From: Tannerellaceae bacterium
GTDB lineage: Bacteria; Bacteroidota; Bacteroidia; Bacteroidales; Tannerellaceae
DNA length: 49,846 nt
Assembly (NCBI GenBank): GCA_021201295.1
Contig: JAJQFE010000013.1
Coordinates: 1-49,846 of the forward strand
Direction: 5' to 3'
Shown here: positions 20,078 through 29,033 of the stretch, in pieces
Numbering within the stretch: position 1 is the stretch's first letter
How the letters are laid out: the number at the start of each line of letters is the position of its first letter
The notes under the pieces: model-generated
Seen by the model: only the letters and a program-made list of their open reading frames with translations
What the model was told of the DNA's origin: nothing
Database searches by the model: none
Program-made: the position numbers and the translations under genes

Positions 20078-21511
20078 TCGTACGATATATTTTGTAGCCC
20101 AGAAAGGCCATTAGGATACTCATTAAGGGACTGATCAGGTTAAAGAAAGCATAGGGCAGATAAGTAAAAGTAGCCACTCCCAACACCGTGGCCTGCGTCA
20201 TACCACAGGTATTCCAGGGAATCAGCGGAGAGGTAACCGTAACCCCATCTTCAATCGTACGTCCCAGCAAATGCTTCTCATATCCTTTGCCCTGGTAAAT
20301 ATCTTTAAACATACTACCGGTAAGAATAATAGAGATATACTGGTCCGCAGTGGTGATATTCAGGAATAATCCTGACAGCACAGTAGAAGCAACCATGCTG
20401 GTGGTTCTTTTCATAAACCGGATAAAAACAGAAATAATGCTCCCCAACATACCGCTTGTCGTCATCGCTCCCCCGAAACACATGGCACAGATAATCAGCC
20501 AGATCGTATTCAGCATCCCTCGCATTCCACTGGTAGAAACCAGTTCATTCAAGACTTTATTTCCTGTTTCTATAGTTGTGCTTCCATACAAAGAGATCAT
20601 TAAACCTTTAAAAGTTGCCTGCACATTCGCCAGGGAAAGCCCGGATATCTCCTGCAGCACATCCGGCTGGAAAATAACAGCAAATACCCCTGCTAAAGCA
20701 GCAGAAAGGAACAAAGTAACCAGTGAAGGTAACTTTTTTGCGATCATAATCCCCGTAATCAGCGGGACCAGTAATACCCATGGAGTAATATGGAAAGTTT
20801 CCCGCAGGATGCTACTATATAAAGTGATCTGGTCCGTTGCCGCTACTTCCTGTGAAAAACCGGCCACAGCAAAAATGATCAGGGTAATGAACATAGAAGG
20901 CACTGTAGTTGTCATGACATAGCGGATATGCGTGAATAAGGGTACATCTGTCACCGAAGCCGCCAGAATAGTTGTGTCCGAAAGAGGGGACACTTTATCG
21001 CCGAAATAGGCACCCGAAACAATGGCGCCGGCAATCCAGCCATCTGAAAACCCTGCGCCTGCCCGATCCCTAACAAGGCAATCCCAATGGTGGCTATAGT
21101 CGTCCAGGAACTACCGGTCATGACGGAGACAATGGCACAAATGATGCAGGTAGAAACTAAAAAGAAGCTGAGATGGATAATCTGGATCCCATAATAAATC
21201 AAAGTAGGGACGACCCCACTGACCATCCAGCTACCAGAAAGAGCGCCGATGATCAGTAACACGAGCAGAGCCGTGGCAATCCCGGTAATATTATTGATAA
21301 TAGCCATCTCTATCTGTTTCCAGCGGACATGACAGAAAAATACGGCAATAAAAGTACAGATCCCGGTAGAAGTAAGGAGCACGATCTGGCTTCCTCCTTC
21401 CAATACATCACTTCCAAAGGTACGGATCGTGATAAATAATAAAGTAACCAGTACTAAAATAGGTACTACCGATAAAAAAGGAGAAGGGGTTTTGACGGAA
21501 TGATCTTCCAT
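20046..21511 (-). pseudogene. nhaC: NhaC-type Na+/H+ antiporter, frameshifted
   Basis: Inner-membrane Na+/H+ antiporter of the NhaC family, about 488 residues if the frame is restored. The N-terminal part reads to GIGQAQGF and then runs out of frame to a stop at 20951. The remainder resumes in the -1 frame as DGWIAGAIVSGAYFGDKVSPLSDTTILAASVTDVPLFTHI, the family signature. One missing G around 21058-21062 (GG where GGG is expected) explains the break. All other segments are well conserved, so this is either a fresh mutation or a base-call error. It overlaps the downstream symporter by 32 bp; a ribosome using the N-terminal frame would stop far upstream and could reduce coupled expression of that gene. 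Confidence 0.85.
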
Positions 21512-21537
21512 TATATAATAAGCTGTTGATTAAGCCG

Positions 21538-21545
21538 CAAATATA
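21538..21545 (-). promoter_or_regulatory. -7 box upstream of nhaC
   Basis: TATATTTG on the minus strand matches TAnnTTTG and lies 26 bases before the nhaC start codon. No clear -33 element is visible. Confidence 0.45.
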
Positions 21546-21897
21546 GCGAAAAACGTTTAGCTGGTAAATGGCTCAACGGACAATAATTCAACAGATAAAC
21601 AGATATATGATAATTTAAATAAAAATCAGGTAAAAGGAAAAACTTCTATTAGATAATTAACTGTTTTCTTTAACAAACAAACATCCATAGAACGTTTTCC
21701 CATTACCTGATCCGTCCAAATTTAAGGTTCAATGAAATGGATTGGCGCCTGTATGGAGAGGGTAGTGCAAACCATGCCAGATATTAGATTTAGCGCTTGT
21801 CAGGGAGGTGGGATTATTCACAAGATCATTCTTTACAAACAGATGAGTTAAGCCAGGAATATTCTCGTTCGTAAAAAAGCAAAACCAACTCCGGATT
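21546..21897. other. Intergenic region without recognised gene
   Basis: AT-rich sequence between the nhaC promoter and the stop of the 87-residue protein gene. I see no reading frame, hairpin or repeat that I can support. Confidence 0.5.
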
Positions 21898-22161
21898 TTA
21901 CCATTCTACAATAAATTCATCTTTTGGTTTACCGATAAAAGCTTCCTGAACCGATGCTTTTCCCTGAACCGTCCATTCCGTCACAAAGGCATGCTGATCC
22001 TGCACTACACTTTCATAACTCTCTTCTTCCTCAAGTTCCGTATAATGTTCATTTATACGCACATCCGAAGAAATATTCCTTTCCCAATTTACCTGATCAG
22101 AAAGCGTGGGAAGTCCCCCTCCCTTCAATTCCGGCTCGACTTTTTTACATGTTAGTTTCAT
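21898..22161 (-). CDS. Small acidic protein of unknown function
   Basis: An 87-residue soluble protein that I do not recognise. It has no signal peptide or membrane span. The centre is strongly acidic (HYTELEEEESYESVV) and the ends are mixed-charge, finishing IVEW. The start is supported by being the only ATG giving a compact frame. It diverges from the HTH regulator gene. It could be a species- or family-specific cytoplasmic protein; no role can be inferred from neighbours. Confidence 0.5.
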   Translation of the reverse strand: MKLTCKKVEPELKGGGLPTLSDQVNWERNISSDVRINEHYTELEEEESYESVVQDQHAFVTEWTVQGKASVQEAFIGKPKDEFIVEW

Positions 22162-22208
22162 AGCCTTTTAATTTTAAATAATTAAAAACTAAATACATTC
22201 CCATACTC

Positions 22209-22238
22209 TTTGTTTATTCCAAAAAGTTACTATATTTG
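22209..22238 (+). promoter_or_regulatory. Consensus Bacteroidetes promoter upstream of HTH gene
   Basis: TTTG (22209-22212), 18 bases, then TATATTTG (22231-22238) closely match the Bacteroidetes promoter. Transcription would start near 22245, about 265 bases before the likely regulator start. The leader contains a 17-codon open frame at 22253-22306 (METDLPGLHKKYPDPLL), whose ATG falls only a few bases after the predicted start site. Confidence 0.55.
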
Positions 22239-22511
22239 AAAGACTATTTCTTATGGAAACCGACTTACCAGGCCTGCATAAGAAGTATCCTGATCCTCTA
22301 TTGTAAATATACAACCTCTAACAGGAAGAATTGAGGTAAATAATATTGATTTACATTTTCTTTGTTTATAATTTGGCGAAGTTGTAAACTAAGGAAACTT
22401 TGAAAACGTAAAAATGGAGAAACACTACTCAGCAATTTACATTTTTTGCAAGAGAAACTCCTTTTTTCTTATAAATTAGTGTCAGGACTTACACATTTAA
22501 TACCGTTTACT

Positions 22512-23477
22512 ATGCCCTACAGAGACGAAACGTTCGAACTATTTATCGCCGCTCTTAAAGAAAAAATTCCGGAAAGAGGCAAGCTTACCAATAAACTGGT
22601 AGAAGTATTAATGATCGAAAAGGAAGCCATCTACAGAAGGCTCAGAGGAGAAGTACCGTTTATCTTTTCCGAAATCGCAACCGTATGTGACCAGTTAGGC
22701 ATATCCATGGATAGTATTATCTCACGGGAATCCGGTAAATGCCGTCCCATTCAGTTGAAGATGGTAGATTATGTCTATTTCCAGGATGAAGATGCCCTGC
22801 TCCTGGAAAATTTCCTGGCAGCTCTTCAAACTGTGAAAAACAGTCCCGGCTCCGAAGTCGGTGGTGCGTTAAATATAATTCCGCAATCCTTATGCCTGGC
22901 ATTCATTCATCTCTACCGGTTCTACCTGTTCAAATGGAGATACCAGGCAGGAGAAGATTCTTTTGTCATTAAATACAAAGATGTACAACCCCCTCGCCGG
23001 TTACTGGATATAAACCAACGGATCATTAAAGCCTCCCGGGAAGCTGTGTCCACCTATCTGATCTGGGATAATAAGACCTTTAGTAATCTGGTGAATGATA
23101 TTAAATATTTTGCCACCATTAATTTAATCACACAGGAAGAGGTCGCTATCTTAAAAGAAGAACTCCATACCTTTCTGGACCATATCGAACTGATCGCAAC
23201 AAGAGGTTGTCATGAAAATGGGGATAAGGTCTATTTCTATGTTTCCAGTATTACCTTTGAAACCAGCCTGAGTTATGTAGAAAGTTCCGAAGTACAGATG
23301 GCCATGGTCAAAACTTTTACGCTAAACGATGCGACCAGCGTGGACCCCAAGGTATTTGAGAAAATGAAAAAGTGGATGCAATCCCTGAAGAGAACATCCA
23401 CTTTAATATCCGAGAGCAGTGAAATGCAAAGAATCCTGTTCTTTGACAAACAACGTGAAATAACAGACACGTTATAA
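22512..23477 (+). CDS. HTH (Cro/BetR-like) transcriptional regulator
   Basis: A 321-residue protein with an N-terminal helix-turn-helix segment (LTNKLVEVLMIEKEAIYRRLRGEVPFIFSEIATV, about residues 24-60) and a long C-terminal domain without known motifs. This architecture recurs in many Bacteroidales paralogues annotated as HTH or BetR-like proteins, which are probably transcription regulators with a ligand- or partner-binding C-terminal half. I choose the ATG at 22512 over an upstream TTG at 22446 because it directly precedes the conserved MPYRDETFELFI start. Its stop lies 2 bp from the stop of the convergent DUF3868 gene. The regulated genes are unknown; the adjacent fimbria-type pair is a candidate. 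Confidence 0.65.
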   Translation: MPYRDETFELFIAALKEKIPERGKLTNKLVEVLMIEKEAIYRRLRGEVPFIFSEIATVCDQLGISMDSIISRESGKCRPIQLKMVDYVYFQDEDALLLENFLAALQTVKNSPGSEVGGALNIIPQSLCLAFIHLYRFYLFKWRYQAGEDSFVIKYKDVQPPRRLLDINQRIIKASREAVSTYLIWDNKTFSNLVNDIKYFATINLITQEEVAILKEELHTFLDHIELIATRGCHENGDKVYFYVSSITFETSLSYVESSEVQMAMVKTFTLNDATSVDPKVFEKMKKWMQSLKRTSTLISESSEMQRILFFDKQREITDTL

Positions 23478-23478
23478 A

Positions 23479-24968
23479 TTACCGGATCTCTATTTTTTCT
23501 GATTCAATCTTTTTCTGTAGCTGGTCCAGATTCTGGCGACTGGCTTCCAAACCCATCTGCGAAGCGCTGGTAAATGCATTTCTTGCATTGCCATAGTCTT
23601 CCTGCAGCAGATAATAGATGCCCAGATTATTCTGATAGGCAGCCGTCGACGTGTCTGCTTTATCCAGATACCGTTTGGCAGAAGCATAATCACCTTTCGC
23701 TAAGGCGATAGAAGAAGCATTCAGGTTAGCCACGGGATCTTCCGGGAACATTTTAACGGCTACATCAAATACCTCATTATATGACTCACTTCCCTGAGGA
23801 TAGGAATTAGCAATCTGGAACATCTCATCCAGACTCAGTTGCTGAGGCCGGGTCTTGATAATTTCTTTTCCTTCTTCCACACTGAAACCGCGAACCGTAT
23901 AATGTACGACACACAACACACGGCGCAACTGAGGATAATATTCACTTAACAACTGGCGATAAGGAGCCCCACCATTTAAACTGGCAATTCTGCTCTGCCG
24001 GGTATCCAGGTCAGCCGTATTTCTTATAATCGCCAGGATTTCATTTTTATCTGCCAGCGAAGAACCTTCAACTAACTTTTCCAGTTTCGTCCAGTCCTCA
24101 CCCCCCCACGGGTCACATGATAGACATCCCGTTGAAAACCCATATGAGAGGTCAGATAATTCTTCATAGCATCCGCACGTCCCTGAGAAAGACGTTCATT
24201 CAAGGCCACACTACCTTCCGGAGAAGCATAGCCCGTGATATCGATCCGGTTCACCCGCAGGTTATTATCAGAACGAACGGTTTCCAGTCCTTCCCTCAGC
24301 CGGGTCAATTCAGCCTGGTTATTCCTGAAGTCAGGCAAAATGACTGTCTGGCTGACCGGAAATTCCAGATAAGCCTCCCACTGTTCATTTCTTCGTTTTT
24401 CCGTTTCCACATCCGGTTGGATATAGGCAGGAACAGAAGTAAAATTATAATCCACCCGGTCTAACTTCACCTCATTAATAATACGCTCAATAGTAATTTG
24501 TTGCCAGTCACCACTACAACCATATAAATCTTCCTGCAGATCCAGATGGGCATCCGCCATCCAATCCTCATACGGAATCGCATGGGTATAGGTCAGCCGG
24601 CGATGGTTCCGGTCATTGGATTGCAGGACCGCATAATAGCGGGATTGGGCATACCGGGTGTCATCATCTAAAGCCAATGCCCGGTGATAGGCTTTGTTAC
24701 GTACCTTTCCGTTTACCAGAATAGAAGGATATTCGATTCGCTTTCCGGCTCCTACCAGCACGGGTGTTAATACTAATGCCCGGTTGCGGTCCAGATCCAG
24801 ACTGGTCAGATCTGCATCCAGGTTCAGATAAAGCTGATTGCCCTGTTGAACTAACTCACCGGGCAAGGAGATTTGCCCCCTGTGTGCCTGTTGTGCAAAA
24901 GTGAAAGGAGTAGCTGCCAACAGGAGGGTCAAAATAAAAATATGTATTGCAATAATCTTTTTCATCAC
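23479..24968 (-). pseudogene. DUF3868/OmpA-like fimbria-associated protein, frameshifted
   Basis: Exported protein of about 496 residues if the frame is restored. It has a signal peptide (LLLAATPFTFAQ), a DUF3868-like N-terminal domain, an OmpA-like segment (DITGYASPEGSVALNERLSQGRA) that in relatives binds peptidoglycan, and a TPR-like C-terminus. The frame breaks in a G7 tract (minus strand, 24110-24116): TRGG is followed by VRTGRNWKS and a stop, whereas one more G gives GGEDWTKLEKLVEGSSLADKNEIL, joining the second half. DUF3868 proteins accompany DUF3575 proteins in Bacteroidales fimbria loci, as here (DUF3575 8 bp upstream). A poly-G tract is a classical slip site, so phase variation is possible as well as base-call error. 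Confidence 0.75.
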
Positions 24969-24976
24969 CTATTTCC

Positions 24977-25564
24977 TTATTTGATTACATAAATCAGATT
25001 AACACCCAGTTTAGCTGGTCCGACATAATTCCGGATCCCGTCTTTTATTTTTTCCCCACATTTGTCACACGGGTATTTATCATATTTAAGGTGTGCATAC
25101 CCTATTCCAATGGTTGCTTCAATACTCCAGTGATCTCCCAGGATCCAGTGGTAACCATAGGATAGACCACCACCATACAGATTTCCCTGATAACGGAAAT
25201 GTTCCATATTAAGGATTTTCAGACCCGCCACATTATACTCTGCATAATGTCCGTGTATCCCCATAAAGTGGCCGTTAAAACGGTCACAGAACCAGTAACG
25301 GACTTCCGGTTGCACCAGCCAGTGTTTAAATTTTTTATGATCGGAAAAATTCCAGAAGTTGTAATTCCCAGATATATCCATCGTGGTTTTCCGACCTAAC
25401 GTAAATTCCATTCCCAGATTAGGAGTGGTTGTTGCCCAATACAATAAATTTGTTTTTAATGCAAATTTCGGAGCATACAGGTCTTCATTCAGACTTTGCG
25501 CGTTCAGGAATACGATAGAGGCGCAAACGAAGCATAATGTAAATAATACTCTTTTCATTATCAT
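24977..25564 (-). CDS. DUF3575 outer-membrane-type protein
   Basis: A 195-residue exported protein with a signal peptide (MKRVLFTLCFVCASIVFLNAQ) and alternating aromatic/polar beta-strands such as KTNLLYWATTTPNLGMEFTLG and GGLSYGYHWILGDHWSIEATIGIGYAHL, typical of the DUF3575 family, small beta-barrel-like proteins found beside fimbria genes in Bacteroidales. It contains a CDKCG pair near the C-terminus (CxxC). It is intact and is the first gene of a two-gene unit with the DUF3868/OmpA-like gene. No fimbrillin gene is adjacent. The assignment rests on overall pattern, not on catalytic motifs. Confidence 0.75.
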   Translation of the reverse strand: MIMKRVLFTLCFVCASIVFLNAQSLNEDLYAPKFALKTNLLYWATTTPNLGMEFTLGRKTTMDISGNYNFWNFSDHKKFKHWLVQPEVRYWFCDRFNGHFMGIHGHYAEYNVAGLKILNMEHFRYQGNLYGGGLSYGYHWILGDHWSIEATIGIGYAHLKYDKYPCDKCGEKIKDGIRNYVGPAKLGVNLIYVIK

Positions 25565-25858
25565 TTGTTGTTTTACTCACAAATTGTAACCTTAGGTAAC
25601 AATCCAGGTCATTCTTACTATTCGGAAACCTATATAACTATCCGGTTTACCTTATTTATACCTAAGAAGATGATTTTAATTTTATTTTAATAAAACAGCC
25701 TGTTTTAAAGATTAGTTTTAGGGCTATTGTTAATTAATCCGATTTTATGTAAAACAGGAATGAGCCGGATTCCTCATCTATAATAGCTTGTATAAGGTAT
25801 ATCCTATCCACCATCCGGCCGGCGGTGTCCTTCTTCCCAAAGTATAATATGTATAAGC

Positions 25859-25897
25859 ATTTAAAAAACTACGGAGAAACCCCGTAGTTTTTTAAAT
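25859..25897. terminator. Bidirectional Rho-independent terminator
   Basis: Perfect 16-bp arms (ATTTAAAAAACTACGG and complement) with a 7-base loop, with T6 or A6 on each side. It lies just past the stop of the minus-strand lipoprotein gene, so it most likely ends that transcript. The 290 bases upstream (25565-25858) show no gene. Confidence 0.85.
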
Positions 25898-25931
25898 GGA
25901 TCACTTCCGGTTATCCGAACTGTTTATCCGA

Positions 25932-26333
25932 TCAAAAAGGAACCTTTAATTCTATACTTTTATCATCGTCTCTTTCCACTCTGACAGCAGCCGTTCCTTC
26001 TACCATATCTTCTCCTCCGGATCTGTAGAATACAGCGAAATACAATTCCGTTTCAGTATCCAGCAGGTCTAATTCACGGGAATCAAGCGTAAAAGTAGCT
26101 TCTCCATGCTTATTGGTTACCTCACTTCTATCTGCATCATCTTTAGAAGTATAAATAGTAATAGGTTCGTCTATATACATATAGACTGTTACACCTTCCT
26201 GCTTATCTCCGTCATAATCTTTTGCTGTCACTTTCACACGTGCACCTCCATTAGGTACATCATCATCATCATTACATGCAGTAAAACCTAATACGAAAGA
26301 AAATAACAAACTTAATATCAATACTTTTCTCAT
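25932..26333 (-). CDS. Small lipoprotein with Ig-like domain
   Basis: A 133-residue lipoprotein beginning MRKVLILSLLFSFVLGFTAC with the lipobox cysteine at 20, followed by an Asp-rich spacer (NDDDD), as in surface-exposed Bacteroidetes lipoproteins. The rest is a single beta-sandwich resembling a bacterial Ig or carboxypeptidase-regulatory domain (VKVTAKDYDGDKQEGVTVYMYID; HGEATFTLDSREL). The ATG at 26333 is preferred over an upstream one at 26399 because it places the signal peptide at the N-terminus. Function unknown; probably a surface binding or adhesion accessory. A strong terminator follows. It diverges from the exporter gene across a region holding a palindromic repeat array. Confidence 0.7.
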   Translation of the reverse strand: MRKVLILSLLFSFVLGFTACNDDDDVPNGGARVKVTAKDYDGDKQEGVTVYMYIDEPITIYTSKDDADRSEVTNKHGEATFTLDSRELDLLDTETELYFAVFYRSGGEDMVEGTAAVRVERDDDKSIELKVPF

Positions 26334-26625
26334 AATTTCTAAAAAATAAATATGCCTACTTTCTTTTTTTATGTAGTTGTTGGGCACGTCCCACAGCATT
26401 TAATTACTACTTACCTCGTGTTAAGTAGTGAAATAACAGCAGAAAGAAACGAGATGTTTAAAATTTCTTATTTAAAGTGTAATTAGGTAAGAAGCTCTTT
26501 TAACGGGAGGTCATTCCGGATATCCGGAACGAACAAAGAGCTGGTTCCGGTTACTATGTAGTATTTTATAAGGAGAAGAGAAGTAAATCAAAAGGAACAG
26601 GGAGGTAATCTCTTTCCTAATGAGT

Positions 26626-26725
26626 GCTAACTTATTTAACCATGGTTAAATACCTATTGCACCCGGGTTAAATACCTATTCAACCATGGTTGAATACTGA
26701 TTGCACCATGGTTAAATAAGTTAGC
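26626..26725. repeat. 100-bp dyad of four 22-bp-spaced palindromes
   Basis: Four 8-bp palindromic cores, ACCATGGT at 26639, ACCCGGGT at 26661, ACCATGGT at 26683 and ACCATGGT at 26705, occur at exact 22-bp intervals and are each followed by (T)(A/G)AATA. The outer 21 bp at 26626-26646 and 26705-26725 are perfect reverse complements, so the array is an approximate dyad centred between 26675 and 26676. A spacing of about two helical turns would put the cores on one DNA face. It lies between the divergent lipoprotein and exporter genes. Confidence 0.85.
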
Positions 26726-26915
26726 GGTGACGGATAAATGAATTAGTTACCTGCTTGTCAACACTAAATAGTGTACACCATTCATATTAAAATTGATCCA
26801 AGCAGGGAAGCTGAACATTGTAGTTTGAAAGGCTACACCCGGAATCTCCTTGTTCCGGATCTCCCGGAATGACACAAATATCCCAGACAGGAATCCGAGG
26901 ATTCATTCTGTTTCC

Positions 26916-26923
26916 TATCTTTG
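26916..26923 (+). promoter_or_regulatory. -7 box upstream of the DMT exporter
   Basis: TATCTTTG matches TAnnTTTG exactly and lies 19 bases before the ATG at 26943, supporting that ATG as the real start. No clear -33 box is visible. Confidence 0.55.
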
Positions 26924-26942
26924 TGCTCTAAAACCTATCAGG

Positions 26943-27827
26943 ATGAAAGAGACATTTATTAAACTTCATATTTCTGTTTTGCTGGCCGGATTGACCGGGA
27001 TTTTCGGGAAACTGATCACGCTGAATGAAGGACTACTGGTGTGGTACAGAATGTTATTCGCTTCGGTGATCTTTTTTCTGTTTCTGGCTGGCAGCAGGAA
27101 ATTACAGAAAATTTCCGGGAGGGATTTCGGAAGGATGGCTGGGGCTGGTGCCCTGTTAGGACTTCATTGGGTGTTTTTCTATGGAAGTATCAAGTACTCC
27201 ACGATCTCTATCGGAGTAGTTTGCTTTTCCCTGTCCGGTTTCTTCACCAGTATTCTCGAACCGGTCTTACTCCACAAAAGGTTCTCATTCCGGGAATTGC
27301 TTTTTAGTTTCATAGCCCTGACCGGAGTTGTTTTTATTTTCTCTTTTGATATCAGATACCGGTTAGGGATCGGGATGGGAGCTTTCTCTTCCCTGTTATA
27401 TAGCTTATTCAGTATCCGCACCCGGCAGATTGGCCAGGATTATCCTTCACGGACCCTGTTACTATATGAAATGACAGGAGGCTTTTTAGTCTTAAGTTGC
27501 CTCCTGCCTTTCTATTTAGTGGCTTTTCCTGTTTCGTCTGTTTTACCCGGAACGCAGGACCTGACCTATTTGCTCCTGCTGGCCGTCTTTTGTACGATCG
27601 GTCTCCAGCTTCTACAGATACAGGTACTACAAAAAATCTCGGCTTTTACCGTAAGCCTTACCTATAATCTGGAACCTTTGTATAGTATTCTTCTGGCCAT
27701 GATATTCTTCCATGAAGCCCGTGAACTGAATTTTGCATTTTATATCGGTGTTTCCCTGATCCTGCTTTCCGTCCTGCTCCAGGCATGGGACACAATGCGG
27801 AAAAGGAAAACGGTCACTGCTTCTTAG
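26943..27827 (+). CDS. EamA/DMT-family transporter
   Basis: Ten-span inner-membrane transporter of the drug/metabolite (EamA) superfamily, 294 residues from the ATG at 26943. The hydrophobic segments form the usual two repeats of five helices; characteristic stretches are WYRMLFASVIFFLFL and LTYNLEPLYSILLAMIFFHE, the latter being the conserved end of the second EamA domain. The frame extends upstream to 26850, but those extra residues are hydrophilic, and a promoter -7 box at 26916 falls inside them. Substrate is unknown; relatives export amino acids or other metabolites. The gene is intact and faces the capsule operon tail by tail. Confidence 0.83.
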   Translation: MKETFIKLHISVLLAGLTGIFGKLITLNEGLLVWYRMLFASVIFFLFLAGSRKLQKISGRDFGRMAGAGALLGLHWVFFYGSIKYSTISIGVVCFSLSGFFTSILEPVLLHKRFSFRELLFSFIALTGVVFIFSFDIRYRLGIGMGAFSSLLYSLFSIRTRQIGQDYPSRTLLLYEMTGGFLVLSCLLPFYLVAFPVSSVLPGTQDLTYLLLLAVFCTIGLQLLQIQVLQKISAFTVSLTYNLEPLYSILLAMIFFHEARELNFAFYIGVSLILLSVLLQAWDTMRKRKTVTAS

Positions 27828-27847
27828 TAAGTACTTAGGATATCCTT

Positions 27848-28588
27848 TTATGACTTACCGGTCCATAACAGACGGTTATTGGAGATGACCTGCTGGAGAT
27901 CCCTGCACTGGGAGGAGGTCAGCAGACAGGTATGCAATCCTTTATTATAGCCATTCAGGTGATGGAAATCTGAACCGGTAAAATCGTACATCTGTTGTTT
28001 GAGCAGCATTTTTGCATTCATCTGGACCATTTTCCCGTAATAGCCTGCCAGAGAAAAAAGATTCAGCTGGAACCTGCATCCTTTTCCTTTCAATAACCTG
28101 TAATCCCTATCCTGCATATACAGATACCGTTCCGGATGTGCCAGAATGGGTTTATATCCGCTTACTTCCAGTTCATACAAAATATGATAGAGATCCGGAG
28201 GTGGCGCCATATAGGAGGTTTCGATCAGGATATGGTTGTCCGCCATCGTCAACAGGCCCCGTTCAAGCTGCAGCATAAAGCCCTGGTCCAGCATATATTT
28301 ACCGGCCAGTTGCAGGTCGATCCGGACCGGACACTCGTCGACAAATGCTTCAAACTTTTCCTGTAGGATTTCCGGATAATTCTGGCTGAGGTCAGCCATG
28401 ATATGGGGCGTAAAGCAGACTTTCTGAACCCCGGCTTCTTTCATAAAAGCCAGGGCCTCAAATGCCTCTTCCTGGTCACGGACACCATCATCTACCCCGG
28501 GTAAGAGGTGAGTATGTATGTCAATCATACCGGACAGGACACCGGATCTGACCATACTTTTTTTAGTGGATAGGAGCTCAAACAACAT
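27848..28588 (-). CDS. CpsB/YwqE-type tyrosine-protein phosphatase, with active-site change
   Basis: PHP-fold metal-dependent phosphatase that removes phosphate from the tyrosine tail of Wzc-type kinases in capsule regulation. The 246-residue protein shows DIHTHLLPGVDDG, FTPH, LAHPERY and TGSDFH, the metal-binding motifs. In the family segment normally written AGEYMLD the glutamate is lysine here (Lys97, AAA at 28300-28298). From CpsB structures the glutamate at this motif is a metal ligand, so activity is doubtful (inference). One G-to-A change would account for it. The start lies 5 bp after the wzc stop; an alternative start at Met21 gives a more typical N-terminus. Last gene of the operon. 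Confidence 0.85.
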   Translation of the reverse strand: MLFELLSTKKSMVRSGVLSGMIDIHTHLLPGVDDGVRDQEEAFEALAFMKEAGVQKVCFTPHIMADLSQNYPEILQEKFEAFVDECPVRIDLQLAGKYMLDQGFMLQLERGLLTMADNHILIETSYMAPPPDLYHILYELEVSGYKPILAHPERYLYMQDRDYRLLKGKGCRFQLNLFSLAGYYGKMVQMNAKMLLKQQMYDFTGSDFHHLNGYNKGLHTCLLTSSQCRDLQQVISNNRLLWTGKS

Positions 28589-29033
28589 ATGCTTTATTTT
28601 GAAGATTGATCATCATTTCCATAGCCATATCCGTAGCCGTAACCATACCCGTAGCCATATCCATAGCCATGACGGCCATATTGCACCCCATTCAGTACGA
28701 TACTCATATTGTGGAATTTCTCCTGCCGGTACATGCGTTCCAGCTCCGGTAACTGCCTGCGATCCAGAAGCCCTGCACGGATCACATAAATCGTCAGGTC
28801 TGCTACCCGGTTCACGATGGCTGCATCGGCCACCATACTGGCGGGTACATTATCGATAATGATGCAATCATACCGTTTCCTCAATTCACGGATCATCTCA
28901 TCCAGCCGCTCGCTTAACAGGAGTTCTGCCGGATTGGGAGGAACCGGGCCGGCATGGATGATGTCTAATGTATCATATAAGGTTCCTTTCAGGATTATAT
29001 CATCTATATTTTCTACTTTCCCGGATAAGTAGT

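Noticed and set aside
20350-20922. Plus-strand open frame of 190 codons
   Set aside because: It lies antisense to a clear NhaC reading and its translation matches no family I recognise.
22446-22511. Upstream TTG start for the HTH regulator
   Set aside because: The conserved protein starts at MPYRDETFELF (22512), and the extra 22 residues show no conserved feature.
28620-28675. CRISPR-like short repeats
   Set aside because: The repeats encode a Gly-Tyr tail in frame with the Wzc kinase and have no spacers.
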